Under the pieces are notes generated by a model that had not been told where the DNA came from, did no database searches, and saw nothing but the letters and a program-made list of their open reading frames with translations. Below are positions 33,952 through 43,296 of a DNA stretch of 64,000 nt, in pieces; the stretch's first letter is position 1; the number at the start of each line of letters is the position of its first letter. Source of the DNA: Flavobacterium aquaticum (lineage in GTDB: Bacteria > Bacteroidota > Bacteroidia > Flavobacteriales > Flavobacteriaceae); contig NZ_QLMI01000002.1 in NCBI RefSeq assembly GCF_003259835.1, positions 186,001 to 250,000 of the forward strand, in the 5' to 3' direction. A program made the translations under genes and the position numbers.

Positions 33952-34947
33952 TTAATTAACCGCAGGACAGTTACAATCCCAAGCTTTATCTTTACAGAAG
34001 ATATTCATCCCTAAAGTAATTTGGTGAAAACCTCCATTGTCAAATTTCACATCACCCATTATATGAGAATAAGTGTATGAGAACATAAATTTATCATAAT
34101 TTAAACCAACTATTGGAGTAATCCATTGTAACTTTTGATCTTCTAAAGAACCGTCAGATGCGTATTGAGCACCGTCAAAACTTCTTCTATAAGATAATCC
34201 ACCCCATAATCTACCAAATTCTAATTGCTTGTAAACTTTCAAGTTTAAATCAATCGCTTTTTCTTTTGTTTCTGTAGTATATTGAAACATGAATGAAGGT
34301 TCAAATAATAAATCATTTTCGTTTCCAAAAACAGCACCTGCACTCCAAAGATATTTACTTAAATTATCTGACTCAACATCAGTATACAATTCTCTTTTAT
34401 TTGCTAAAAAGTTCTTAATTGTAAAATGAGTAAAGAAATCCATATAGTGATATGAAACCCCTAAATCTACATTAAAATAGGCATCTTTAGTAATTACACC
34501 AGGAACAACCGCTGGATCAAACCCAGTAAATTCAGTTCCATCTAAAGTACTTTGTACAAAAGCTGTACTTAAACCAAATGAAAGTTGATTCAAATCTAAA
34601 GTACCTCTTGAAAATCTTAAGTGGTGCGCATAGGTTAATTTAGCTCCTTTTTGAGAATGATACCCGTTTTTGTCATTAAACAAAACCATACCAAATCCAG
34701 ATCTACCATCTTCGTCTAGTGCAGTATTAAAACTAATTGTTTGTAACGCTGGTGCGTCTTCTTGACCAAACCATTGTTGACGACCTGTTAATCTGATTTT
34801 TCCACAATTAGCAGCTCCTGCCATTGAAGGGTGAATCAAATAATAATTATCTGATAAATAATCAGAATAAACAGCTACTCCTTCTTGGGCAAATGAGAAT
34901 TGTGCCAATAAAAACGCTAAAATAAAATAACTCTTTTTAAAATTCAT
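33952..34947 (-). CDS. PorP/SprF-family type IX secretion outer-membrane protein
   Basis: 331 aa. Signal peptide ends near SFAQE (residue ~20). The family start VAVYSDYLSDNYYLIHPSMAGAA is followed by barrel strands with LTGRQQWFGQEDAPALQTISFN, the PorP/SprF hallmark, and a C-terminus ending in a Cys-rich CKDKAWDCNCP tail. Members such as SprF help deliver partner adhesins (SprB) or are part of the type IX secretion/gliding outer-membrane complex. No adjacent sprB-like adhesin is seen. It is a lone gene, so its partner is not known. Confidence 0.92.
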   Translation of the reverse strand: MNFKKSYFILAFLLAQFSFAQEGVAVYSDYLSDNYYLIHPSMAGAANCGKIRLTGRQQWFGQEDAPALQTISFNTALDEDGRSGFGMVLFNDKNGYHSQKGAKLTYAHHLRFSRGTLDLNQLSFGLSTAFVQSTLDGTEFTGFDPAVVPGVITKDAYFNVDLGVSYHYMDFFTHFTIKNFLANKRELYTDVESDNLSKYLWSAGAVFGNENDLLFEPSFMFQYTTETKEKAIDLNLKVYKQLEFGRLWGGLSYRRSFDGAQYASDGSLEDQKLQWITPIVGLNYDKFMFSYTYSHIMGDVKFDNGGFHQITLGMNIFCKDKAWDCNCPAVN

Positions 34948-35065
34948 TGTAGTTATTGTTTAATGAAAACATATTTCTTACTATCCTAATAAAACATCTA
35001 GGTTTTAAAATTAGAACATTATTAGTAAAAAACAATAAAAATATGGCTTTTTACTACGAACTTGC

Positions 35066-35073
35066 CAAAGATA
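35066..35073 (-). promoter_or_regulatory. -7 element for sprF-like gene
   Basis: TATCTTTG on the minus strand, ~118 nt upstream of the ATG, implying a long leader. Confidence 0.45.
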
Positions 35074-35250
35074 TAAATTTTTGTGTTTCTTTTACAATTC
35101 GCTTAAAATATTCTTACCATTAATTTATCTTTTTTTTAATGTTTGGAAAAAGAATCAAAAAAATCAACTTAATAATTCATCAAAATCTAATAAAAAGTTA
35201 AATAAATTAAGTATGCTTTTAAAATAAACTAACATGTGTAATGAACTTTG

Positions 35251-35258
35251 TATCTTTG
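35251..35258 (+). promoter_or_regulatory. -7 element for nfu
   Basis: TATCTTTG, 16 nt before the ATG at 35275. Confidence 0.55.
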
Positions 35259-35274
35259 CAAAAAATTAATTACC

Positions 35275-36174
35275 ATGCAAGTAATAGCAACTAAAATAAC
35301 TCAAAATCCAGCCATTGTAAAATTTGAATTGGATGAAATTATCGTAAGAACAGAGAATTTTGAATTCAAAAATATTGATGAAACGCAAAATTCTCCATTA
35401 GCCAAACAATTATTTTTTCTTCCTTTTGTAAAAACAGTTTATATTTCTGGAAATTTCATTGCAATTGAAAAATTTTCTATTGTAGAATGGGAAGATGTTC
35501 AAGAAGATGTAGCCAATCAAATCAATGAATTCATTTCAAATGGTGGCGTAATCATTCAAGTAGAAGAAAATAAAACCAAAAAAAAACCTGTTACAATATA
35601 CGCAGAAACAACTCCTAACCCATCGGTTCTAAAATTTGTTAGTAATAAATTACTAACTAAAACTGCTCTTGAATGTAAAAACATTGATGAAACATCGGCT
35701 TCTCCTTTAGCAAAGGAATTATTTAAATTTCCTTTCGTAAAAGAAGTGTTCATTGACGAAAATTACATTTCGGTTACCAAATTTGCCATAACAGAATGGG
35801 ATGAAATTACACTTGAATTAAGAACTTTCATTAAAGAGTACATTGAAAACGGAAACATTGTAATTGATGAAACTGCGATTGTAAAAACAGAAATTCATCA
35901 AAAACAACAAGAGGCTTATTTTGATACTCTTGATGTTACATCACAACAAATTATCAACATTATTGAAGAATACGTTAAACCTGCTGTTCAAAGCGATGGT
36001 GGAAATATTATGTTTGAATCTTTTGACCCAACAGAAAAAAGAGTTAAGGTAGTTTTACAAGGTGCTTGTAGTGGTTGTCCTTCATCTACTTTTACATTGA
36101 AAAATGGAATTGAAAACATGTTAAAAGACATGCTGAAAGACGAAGCAATTAAAGTAGAAGCTATCAACGGATAA
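35275..36174 (+). CDS. Nfu/NifU-like iron-sulfur carrier with two N-terminal Nfu domains
   Basis: 299 aa from the ATG at 35275. Residues ~1-90 and ~105-195 are two homologous Nfu N-terminal domains: NIDETQNSPLAKQLFFLPFV...IVEWEDV and NIDETSASPLAKELFKFPFV...ITEWDEI. Residues ~220-299 are the NifU C-terminal domain with the cluster-binding CSGCPSS motif. Nfu proteins pass [Fe-S] clusters to target enzymes. Most relatives have a single N-terminal domain; the duplication is read directly here and may be normal for the family in this phylum. Confidence 0.93.
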   Translation: MQVIATKITQNPAIVKFELDEIIVRTENFEFKNIDETQNSPLAKQLFFLPFVKTVYISGNFIAIEKFSIVEWEDVQEDVANQINEFISNGGVIIQVEENKTKKKPVTIYAETTPNPSVLKFVSNKLLTKTALECKNIDETSASPLAKELFKFPFVKEVFIDENYISVTKFAITEWDEITLELRTFIKEYIENGNIVIDETAIVKTEIHQKQQEAYFDTLDVTSQQIINIIEEYVKPAVQSDGGNIMFESFDPTEKRVKVVLQGACSGCPSSTFTLKNGIENMLKDMLKDEAIKVEAING

Positions 36175-36193
36175 TTTTTTAAAGTTTAGAAAT

Positions 36194-36221
36194 AAAAAAA
36201 GAGCCTTTCGGCTCTTTTTTT
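36194..36221. terminator. bidirectional terminator between nfu and phosphate transporter
   Basis: AAAAAAAGAGCC-TTTC-GGCTCTTTTTTT. Confidence 0.85.
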
Positions 36222-36226
36222 ATTTC

Positions 36227-38476
36227 TTATTTCTTGTTTTGCTGATTAAATTCTTTAAACAACTCTAACAAATTCATAATAGATTTTATCAAATCGTTTG
36301 TTTCAAGAAGTAATGCAAAATACAATTTACTGTTTTTAGGACTTGTTTCAGTAGTTCTAATTCTAGCAATCTGTTTCGTAATTAATTCAGAAACCGTGTC
36401 TAAAAACACCTTTTTATCTCTTAAAATTTCATCTAATTTAGAAAAATCTTCAGTGGTAAAACTTTCTTCTAAGCGACCGAATAATTCTTGTAATTGAGTA
36501 TCTACAGTTTTAAGATCTCTAATTTGATTGAATTTTAATTTCTTATGATTATTATTTACATGCGAATGGCTACTAGAAGTAATAAAATCAATCGATTGAA
36601 CCATGTCTTGCAAATAACCTAGAATTAAAATATAAAACTTACTCGCTTCTACTGAATTTTCATCTAAATTCTTAATAAAGTAAAAAACATTACTTTTTAA
36701 TTCGTCGATTTCTTTTTCAAGCTTCTTTAATGATTTTTTATTTTCTTTTAGTTTAGCTAAATCTTGCAAACCTAAGTTATCAACAACATTAGAATATAAT
36801 GCACTGGTTTTTCTTAATACTTTAGAAATTTGAGAAGAACTTTCTGTAATCATTTCTTTTAATGTTACGATGTCTTCTTTTCTTAAACTTTTAATCTCTT
36901 CTTCTTCTTTTACTTTCTTTTTATGAATTTGGTTACTTCTATAAAAGAAAATGGCAACTATAATCATGAAAGCAAAGAAAGCAAATACTTCTCCAATGAA
37001 TAAGATGTAAGCAATAATAGCAGAAGATAAAAATGCAGCTAAAGCCGTCACAAACCAACCTCCAATTACATTAAAAACACCCGCAACACGATAAACAGCA
37101 CTTTCTCTATCCCAAGCTCTATCTGCAAAAGACGAACCCATTGCCACCATAAAAGTCACATAAGTTGTAGATAATGGCAATTTCATTGAAGTTCCAATAG
37201 AAATCAAAATCGAAGCTACAATTAAGTTTACAGAAGCTCTAACCATGTCAAACATAGGTTGTTCATCTCTTTTTCCAGTATATTCTGGTTGAACAAACTG
37301 TGCGTCCAATTTTTTCTGTAACGATTTTGGCAAAATAAAACTAATAATATTTCCAAGATACATAAATGCTCTAACTATGTTTCTTGAAAGCGTATTAGCA
37401 TTATATTTTTCGTTTCCTTCACCTTGTCTTGATAAATTTTGCTCAGTTTCAATTACTGATTTAGCTTTTTTAGACGTCCATAATGTATAAACCATTACTA
37501 ATCCAGCCAATGCTAAAAAGATAAAAGGAGCTGGTAAATTTTCTTCTTCAAGACCTGACATCATGAATTCAGTTGCTCCAACTGTTTGTCCTGGTGCAGC
37601 CCAAATTTCAAAAGCTTGATAAGCAGCAATTGGCACACCAATAAAGTTTACTAAATCATTTCCTGCAAAAGCAAGTGCTAATCCAAAAGTACCAACGATA
37701 ATAATGAATTTAAAAACACTGTATTTAAAAACACTAATTAATAATTGACAAACAATTGTCCATAAAATTAATGAATATGCAATAATTGTAAACGGACTTT
37801 CTTTGATAAAATCTTTTACTTCAGAAGGTACAAATGTGATTGATTTTAATCCTTTTACCAAAATGAAAAAGGTAATAGCTGTCATGGCAACTCCACCAAA
37901 AAGTGCTGCTACATACTTATATCTTTTTTCGATATGGAAAGTAAAAATTAATCTTGAAACATATTGCACTAACGAACCTAAAGCAAAAGATAATGCTACA
38001 GAAAGTAAGATACTATAAACAATTTCAGAAGCTTTTTCAGTATTGATATACTTTCCTAATGTACCAAAACTATCACCACTAACATACACTTTGTAAACAG
38101 CTAAAACAACAGAAGCACCTAACAAAGAAAAGATAACTGAAACCGTTGTTGATGTAGGAAGTCCTAAGGTGTTAAACACATCAAGCAATAACACATCGGT
38201 AATCATAACCGCTAAAAAGATGATAATTACATCGTTGAAACTGAACATACTTGGTGTAAAAATTCCGTTTCGTGCAATTTCCATCATACCGTTAGAATAA
38301 AGGGCTCCAACAGCAACACCTAAACTCGCTACAATCATAATAGTTTTAAACGAAACCGCTTTAGAACCAATTGCTGAGTTTAAGAAATTAACCGCATCAT
38401 TACTTACTCCTACCATCAAATCGGTAATTGCAAGAATCGCTAATGCGATTAACATTATAATATAAATTTGTTCCAT
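36227..38476 (-). CDS. inorganic phosphate transporter, PiT family, with PhoU-like C-terminal domain
   Basis: 749 aa. A membrane part (about residues 1-520, ~10-12 segments) carries the PiT signatures near both ends: VGVSNDAVNFLNSAIGSKAV (residues ~23-42) and, in the second half, SIGTSMKLPLSTTYVTFMVAMGSSFAD. The last ~220 residues are soluble, helical and Lys/Glu-rich (SSSQISKVLRKTSALYSNVVD), resembling PhoU/DUF47 regulators. Fusion of transporter and regulator in one chain is probable. It takes up phosphate with H+ or Na+; coupling ion is not readable. No pho genes are nearby. Confidence 0.92.
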   Translation of the reverse strand: MEQIYIIMLIALAILAITDLMVGVSNDAVNFLNSAIGSKAVSFKTIMIVASLGVAVGALYSNGMMEIARNGIFTPSMFSFNDVIIIFLAVMITDVLLLDVFNTLGLPTSTTVSVIFSLLGASVVLAVYKVYVSGDSFGTLGKYINTEKASEIVYSILLSVALSFALGSLVQYVSRLIFTFHIEKRYKYVAALFGGVAMTAITFFILVKGLKSITFVPSEVKDFIKESPFTIIAYSLILWTIVCQLLISVFKYSVFKFIIIVGTFGLALAFAGNDLVNFIGVPIAAYQAFEIWAAPGQTVGATEFMMSGLEEENLPAPFIFLALAGLVMVYTLWTSKKAKSVIETEQNLSRQGEGNEKYNANTLSRNIVRAFMYLGNIISFILPKSLQKKLDAQFVQPEYTGKRDEQPMFDMVRASVNLIVASILISIGTSMKLPLSTTYVTFMVAMGSSFADRAWDRESAVYRVAGVFNVIGGWFVTALAAFLSSAIIAYILFIGEVFAFFAFMIIVAIFFYRSNQIHKKKVKEEEEIKSLRKEDIVTLKEMITESSSQISKVLRKTSALYSNVVDNLGLQDLAKLKENKKSLKKLEKEIDELKSNVFYFIKNLDENSVEASKFYILILGYLQDMVQSIDFITSSSHSHVNNNHKKLKFNQIRDLKTVDTQLQELFGRLEESFTTEDFSKLDEILRDKKVFLDTVSELITKQIARIRTTETSPKNSKLYFALLLETNDLIKSIMNLLELFKEFNQQNKK

Positions 38477-38613
38477 TTTTCTATGAATTAATTTCGATGC
38501 AAAATTCCTTTAAGAAATTTAGATTTACGTTAATTTAATGTTATCAATTGATCCAAAAACAATTATTTAAAATAATTTTCTTAACTTTAATTTAATATTA
38601 AAATCTATTTTTT

Positions 38614-38814
38614 ATGGCCGTATTAAAAGTAATTGAAGTATTGTCTAGTTCAACTTCAAGTTGGGAAGACGCCACAAGAAAAGCTGTAACTCAAGCAGCA
38701 AAGTCTTTAAAAAACATTAGATCAGTTTATGTTCAAGATCAAAGTGCTTCGGTCAAAGATAACGAAATAACTGAATTCAGGGTAAATTTAAAAATCACAT
38801 TTGAAATTGAATAA
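38614..38814 (+). CDS. dodecin
   Basis: 66 aa, exactly dodecin size. KVIEVLSSSTSSWEDATRKAVTQAAKSLKNIRSV is the family pattern with the flavin-stacking Trp (residue 17), followed by the beta-sheet QDQSASVKDNEITEFRVNLKITFEIE. Dodecins form dodecamers storing or buffering flavins (FMN, riboflavin). It stands alone with its own terminator. Confidence 0.95.
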   Translation: MAVLKVIEVLSSSTSSWEDATRKAVTQAAKSLKNIRSVYVQDQSASVKDNEITEFRVNLKITFEIE

Positions 38815-38820
38815 CTTAAC

Positions 38821-38849
38821 AAGCGTCTAATAATATAGGCGCTTTTTTA
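38821..38849 (+). terminator. terminator of dodecin gene
   Basis: AAGCGTCTA / TAGGCGCTT stem (one GU) and a T-run. Confidence 0.8.
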
Positions 38850-38873
38850 TTTTTCTAAGATTTCTGGGTTCAA

Positions 38874-38881
38874 TATCTTTG
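38874..38881 (+). promoter_or_regulatory. -7 element for mechanosensitive channel gene
   Basis: TATCTTTG, 13 nt before the ATG at 38895. Confidence 0.55.
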
Positions 38882-38894
38882 CAAAAAAAAGAAT

Positions 38895-39665
38895 ATGACG
38901 CCAATTGAAATTCAAAATTATCTAGAAACCATTAAAAAATTAATCCTAGAATATTCTCCAAAACTCGTCGTTGCTATTGTTATTCTTCTAGGTGGACTTT
39001 GGGCAACAAGTTTTATTACAAAAGCGGCAAAAAAAATAATGCTAAAACGAAATATTGAATTAACACTTTCAACTTTCATTGGAAATGTTATCTTTTGGAC
39101 ATTACGCGTATTGTTGTTTGTAACCGTAATTTCAAAACTTGGAATAGAAACTTCTGCATTTGTTACAATTTTAGGAGCAGCTGGTTTGGCTATCGGTCTA
39201 TCTTTACAAGGTTCACTTTCTAATTTTGCTGGAGGAATTTTAATTATTTTATTTAAGCCTTTTAAACTTGGAGATATTATTGAAGCTCATGGCGAAACTG
39301 GAAAAGTAGACGAAATTCTTATTTTTTCTACCAAATTAATTACCGCAACTAATCAAATAATTTATATTCCAAATGGAATTTTATCAAATGGAAAAATCAA
39401 AAACTATTCGCAATTAGGAATTAGAAGAGCGGATTTAGTTTTAAAAACAGCTTACGACTCCAATTTTTCAGATATTAAAAATACTATTTTGGACTTTGTA
39501 AAAAAGCATCAACATGTTATCCAAAATCCGAATCCAGAAATTATTATTAGCGAATTAACCGATACTCACGTTATATTTACCGTAAAAGTTTGGACAAATA
39601 ATTCAGATTACACTAAAGTCTGCTCTGAAATTCTAGAATTTAGTAAATCTGTAGTTAGACTTTAA
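38895..39665 (+). CDS. small-conductance mechanosensitive channel, MscS family
   Basis: 256 aa. Three membrane segments (residues ~18-42, 63-80, 90-112); TM3 is the pore helix with the conserved Ala/Gly pattern ILGAAGLAIGLSLQGSLSNFAGGILIILFKPFKLGD. It is followed by the beta domain (IIEAHGETGKVDEILIFST, IYIPNGILSNGKIKNYS) and an alpha/beta C-domain. It releases solutes on osmotic downshock. The stop is separated by one base from the convergent tsaB stop. Confidence 0.95.
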   Translation: MTPIEIQNYLETIKKLILEYSPKLVVAIVILLGGLWATSFITKAAKKIMLKRNIELTLSTFIGNVIFWTLRVLLFVTVISKLGIETSAFVTILGAAGLAIGLSLQGSLSNFAGGILIILFKPFKLGDIIEAHGETGKVDEILIFSTKLITATNQIIYIPNGILSNGKIKNYSQLGIRRADLVLKTAYDSNFSDIKNTILDFVKKHQHVIQNPNPEIIISELTDTHVIFTVKVWTNNSDYTKVCSEILEFSKSVVRL

Positions 39666-39666
39666 C

Positions 39667-40326
39667 TTACTTAGATAAAACGAAATCTTTCAAATAATAA
39701 GGTTCAAAATAAGCGACATCAACAAAGTCGCTTATTTTGTATTTGTCAAATGATAATTCACTCATTTCTTTGGCCGATGGAAATATAACATCAGAATGAA
39801 ATACAAATTTATCATCGGTTAAAGTGTTTTTGAATTTTTCGGTGCCATCGCCAACCAAATGAATTTTTTCTAAAATCTCATTATACGAAGTTTCATCAAT
39901 AATTTCAGCTTGCGTATTTCTAATTTGATTATGATTCTTATCGTAAAAAGCGGTAAAAACTTCCATTCTGCGAGCATCAATCATTGGAATTATGATTCCG
40001 TCTTCGATTTCAATTTGTCTTGCTAAAAGTTGTAATGTATCAACAGCAATCATTGGAATATTCATTGCATAACAAAATCCTTTTGCAGAAGAAACGCCAA
40101 TTCGTAATCCAGTATAAGAACCTGGCCCTTGACTTACCGCAACAGCATTCAAGTCAGAAAATTGCAAATTATTTTCAATAAGTAATTCTTCGATAAAAAC
40201 GTGTAATTTTTCGGCATGAGAAAAATTTTGCTCTGCAATTTCTTTACATGCTATCGTTTTTCCTTCTTTTGCTAAAGCTACAGAACAATTTTTTGTTGCG
40301 GTTTCTATATTTAGAATAATTGACAT
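39667..40326 (-). CDS. tsaB: tRNA threonylcarbamoyladenosine biosynthesis protein TsaB
   Basis: 219 aa from the ATG at 40324-40326 (MSIILNIETATKNCSVAL). TsaB (YeaZ) is the inactive paralogue partner of TsaD in forming t6A37 of ANN-decoding tRNAs. The ASKHA fold start NIETATKNCSVALAKEGK and the motif AVSQGPGSYTGLRIGVSSAKGFCYA are present. Its 3' part carries a 13-bp inverted repeat (39705-39739) that may terminate the opposing mscS transcript. Confidence 0.94.
   Translation of the reverse strand: MSIILNIETATKNCSVALAKEGKTIACKEIAEQNFSHAEKLHVFIEELLIENNLQFSDLNAVAVSQGPGSYTGLRIGVSSAKGFCYAMNIPMIAVDTLQLLARQIEIEDGIIIPMIDARRMEVFTAFYDKNHNQIRNTQAEIIDETSYNEILEKIHLVGDGTEKFKNTLTDDKFVFHSDVIFPSAKEMSELSFDKYKISDFVDVAYFEPYYLKDFVLSK
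39705..39739 (+). terminator. hairpin inside tsaB, possible terminator for mscS
   Basis: Perfect 13-bp arms CAAAATAAGCGAC / GTCGCTTATTTTG with a 9-nt loop, then TATTTG. The mscS stop is at 39663-39665 with no spacer before tsaB, so this is the nearest candidate. Confidence 0.5.
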
Positions 40327-40367
40327 AATCAGATTTTTGAAAGGCAAAGTTAAGAAGATAAACCCGT

Positions 40368-40400
40368 AAAAAAAATAAGGCATAGTTTCCTATGCCTTAT
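40368..40400 (-). terminator. terminator of the TolC-HlyD unit
   Basis: AAGGCATAG-GAAA-CTATGCCTT followed by T-run on the minus strand. Confidence 0.85.
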
Positions 40401-40425
40401 CTACCCAAATTAACTAATAAGAAAT

Positions 40426-41739
40426 CTATTTCTTACTTTCTTTTTTATCTTTTTCGGTTTCAACTCTAACTTTATCATTTGAAACTAAATCTTTAGAAAC
40501 CGTTGTGTAAGGTCCAATAATAATTTCTTCCCCTGGTTTTAATCCTGAAATAATTTCAATATTGGTATCGTCTTGAATTCCCGTTTTAACAACTCTCAAC
40601 TTAGCTTTATCGCCAACTTTCACAAAAACACATTCGTATTTTTTATCACTTTTTGGTGCCGTTCCTCTCTTTTCCTTCTCCTCTTTTTCTAATTCCTCAA
40701 CAATATCTTTTTTAACCGAAGTAGTATCATCTTTTACTACAACTGCACTAATTGGAACTGCCGTAATATTTTCTTTACGTTTTGTAATAATATCAACCGT
40801 TGCCGTCATTCCTGGTCTAAATGGCGAGAAATTTTCAGGTTTTCCTTCTAATAAATCTTGATACGATTCTTTTAAGATTCTAACTTTTACTTTAAAATTC
40901 GTAACTTGATCAGCCGTTAATGCAGTACTTGCCGAATTTGAAATACTTGTAACAATTCCTTTAAATTCTCTTTTTAAATAGGCATCAACTTCAATATTTG
41001 CAGAATCACCAATATTTACTTTTACAATATCATTTTCATTAACATCAACTTCTACTTCCATATTGTTTAGGTTAGCAATTCTAAGAATTTCTGTTCCTGC
41101 CATTTGTTGTGTTCCTAAAACTCTTTCTCCTAATTCTACATTCAATAATGAAACTGTTCCATCTGCTGGAGCATAAATCGTAGTTCTACCTAAGTTATCT
41201 TTTGCTTCAGTTACCGTTGCAGAAGCACTTTGCACTTGGTAATACGCCGATTGCTTATTTGCTACCGCAACTTCATAAGCCGATACAATTCTATCCCACT
41301 CTGACTTTGAGATAATTCCTTTTTCAAATAATTTTTTATTTCTATCGTAATTGGCTTTTGATTCTTTTACTTGAGCATCGGCTTGACTTAACCCTGCTTT
41401 TGTAGTTGACATAGAAGCCACAGAACGATTAACTCCAGATTCATATAAATCAGGATTGATTCTTACTAATAAATCGCCTTTTTTTACTTGTTGCCCTTCT
41501 TTGATAGGCAAAGCAATAATTTCTCCAGAAACTTCTGATGATATTTTAACTTCAATTTCTGGTTGGATTTTTCCTGTTGCCGAAACCGTTTCAACGATTG
41601 TTGTTTGCGCTACTTTTGATAATTCAACAACTTTAGATTCATCGTTATTTCCGATAACACCACCTTTTTTAAGTCCGACTACTAATAAAATTATTGCTAC
41701 TAGACTTCCTAATAAAATGAATATGGTTTTCTTTGACAT
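40426..41739 (-). CDS. efflux periplasmic adaptor (HlyD/MacA-like)
   Basis: 437 aa. An N-terminal membrane anchor (residues ~5-25) precedes the adaptor: first half-lipoyl VSATGKIQPEIEVKISSEVSGEIIALPIKEGQQVKKGD, a coiled-coil hairpin (residues ~105-180), second half-lipoyl TIYAPADGTVSLLNVELGERV, a beta-barrel domain and a C-terminal membrane-proximal domain (FRPGMTATVDI). It connects a transporter in the inner membrane to TolC. The tolC-like gene is 21 nt upstream; no inner-membrane pump gene is in the neighbourhood, so the partner is encoded elsewhere or unknown. Confidence 0.93.
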   Translation of the reverse strand: MSKKTIFILLGSLVAIILLVVGLKKGGVIGNNDESKVVELSKVAQTTIVETVSATGKIQPEIEVKISSEVSGEIIALPIKEGQQVKKGDLLVRINPDLYESGVNRSVASMSTTKAGLSQADAQVKESKANYDRNKKLFEKGIISKSEWDRIVSAYEVAVANKQSAYYQVQSASATVTEAKDNLGRTTIYAPADGTVSLLNVELGERVLGTQQMAGTEILRIANLNNMEVEVDVNENDIVKVNIGDSANIEVDAYLKREFKGIVTSISNSASTALTADQVTNFKVKVRILKESYQDLLEGKPENFSPFRPGMTATVDIITKRKENITAVPISAVVVKDDTTSVKKDIVEELEKEEKEKRGTAPKSDKKYECVFVKVGDKAKLRVVKTGIQDDTNIEIISGLKPGEEIIIGPYTTVSKDLVSNDKVRVETEKDKKESKK

Positions 41740-41760
41740 GATAAAGTATTTATATTTTAA

Positions 41761-43194
41761 CTATTGCTTTTTGATTAATGGAATTCCGAAATAGAATTCT
41801 AATATTTTGATTCTAAAAATGTAATCGTATTTGGTTCTTAACACTTCTGATTGTGCGTTAACTAACAAGGTTTGTGCTTGATTGAAATCGAAAACGTTAA
41901 TTAATCCAACTTCATATCTTGCTTTTGCGTATTCAAAAGATAATTTTCGCGCTTCTAAAGTCTTTTCAGCTGCTTCATAACTTTCTTTTGCAGCATTTGC
42001 ATCTGTATAAGCCGTGAAAACGGTTCTTTCGATATCTAATTCTTGTTGTCCTAAATTTAGCTTAGCTCTTTCTAATGCCACTTTGCTTCTTTGTACATTA
42101 TTTCTTACTGAAAGTCCATTAAAAATAGGAACCGTTAATTGTAGCCCAAAGTTTTGACCTTTATTCTTATCAAACTGATCAAAAACGGCTTCAGGTTTAC
42201 CTAAAATAGGCGAAAAATTAGGTTGAAGTACCGATTGACCTGTTCCATCCACATAACCAATAACTGATGTTGGATTATCCGTATTTGGTTGAACACCAAC
42301 AATTCTATCACTGTAAGCAGCTCTAGTACTAAAACTATAAAATCCTGAGATTGTTGGTTGATAAGCTCCTCTTGCAATTGCAACATCTTTTTCTGCCAAC
42401 TCTACGTTTGATTGTGCAATTTTTAACTCAGTTCTTGTTTCTTTAGCTTTTTGCATAATATCTTGAGACGATTGCAATAAAATCTCAGAATTTAAAGCAG
42501 GAATTTGATTTTCATCGATATCAAAATTTTCAAAATCATCTAATCGTAATAATTGCGCTAAACTTAATTTAGAAATTAACAATGCATTTTGCGCTGCAAT
42601 TACTCGTTGTGCATCAGATGCAACCGTTGCTTTAATATCTAACAAATCTCCATTTGGAACCACACCTGCATCAACTAATTCTTGAGTTCTTTCTAATTGA
42701 GTTAAGTTATACTCTTTTTGCTGTAATTGAACTTTTAAATTTTCTTTGTTAAACAAAATTTGCAAGTAAGCATTAGCTACATTCAAAGCAATATCTTCTT
42801 GCATTTTCGTTAATTGATACTGCGTAGCAATAATTTGTAAGTTTGATTTTCTAAGTTGTAATTGATTTCTCAAACCATTATATATGTCGATACCAACATT
42901 TAATCCTGCAGAAGTAAACTGTGTCGTTTGATTTTCTAATAAACCCGTTGTAATATTTTGATTTAAACCAATATTCCAAGAGTGAGATGCACTACCATTT
43001 ACGCTAGGTAAAAAGGCACCAACCGCATCTTTTTTGTTAATTGTAGCATTTTTTAAATCTAATTCGGACTGTTTCACCGAAATATTATTTTTTATAGCAT
43101 AATCTACACATTCTTCCAAAGTCCATTTTTTACTTTGTGCCGAAAGTTGAAAACCTATCAACAATAGAAAAAAAACTATTTTTTTTGTTATCAT
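41761..43194 (-). CDS. TolC-family outer-membrane efflux protein
   Basis: 477 aa from the ATG at 43192-43194 (MITKKIVFFLLLIG); signal ends about LSAQS (residue ~19). Two OEP repeats are seen, beginning KKWTLEECVDYAIKNNISVKQSEL and repeated after ~190 residues with helices and barrel strands. C-terminal motif KARYEVGLINVFDFNQAQTLLVNAQSEVLRTKYDYIFR is typical. It forms the trimeric exit duct for the adaptor gene that follows. An alternative start 7 codons upstream is less likely because the signal begins at this Met. Confidence 0.94.
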   Translation of the reverse strand: MITKKIVFFLLLIGFQLSAQSKKWTLEECVDYAIKNNISVKQSELDLKNATINKKDAVGAFLPSVNGSASHSWNIGLNQNITTGLLENQTTQFTSAGLNVGIDIYNGLRNQLQLRKSNLQIIATQYQLTKMQEDIALNVANAYLQILFNKENLKVQLQQKEYNLTQLERTQELVDAGVVPNGDLLDIKATVASDAQRVIAAQNALLISKLSLAQLLRLDDFENFDIDENQIPALNSEILLQSSQDIMQKAKETRTELKIAQSNVELAEKDVAIARGAYQPTISGFYSFSTRAAYSDRIVGVQPNTDNPTSVIGYVDGTGQSVLQPNFSPILGKPEAVFDQFDKNKGQNFGLQLTVPIFNGLSVRNNVQRSKVALERAKLNLGQQELDIERTVFTAYTDANAAKESYEAAEKTLEARKLSFEYAKARYEVGLINVFDFNQAQTLLVNAQSEVLRTKYDYIFRIKILEFYFGIPLIKKQ

Positions 43195-43296
43195 TTTATG
43201 TGCTTTAATTCTCATTTCTAATAAGACCTCTTTTTTTATATTTTGTTACAGTATATCAATTAAAATTTTACTTTTACATCGAAAATTAGATTTACT

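Larger units (their letters stand above)
34948..35274. other. 327-nt non-coding region between sprF-like and nfu genes
   Basis: No gene is seen. It holds divergent promoters: a minus -7 element at 35066-35073 (long leader to sprF-like gene) and a plus -7 element at 35251-35258 for nfu. The rest is AT-rich with A/T runs. No RNA gene or riboswitch is recognised. Confidence 0.6.

Noticed and set aside
34948..35274. Small RNA or riboswitch in the 327-nt gap
   Set aside because: Only AT-rich sequence and two promoter-like elements; no recognisable structured RNA.
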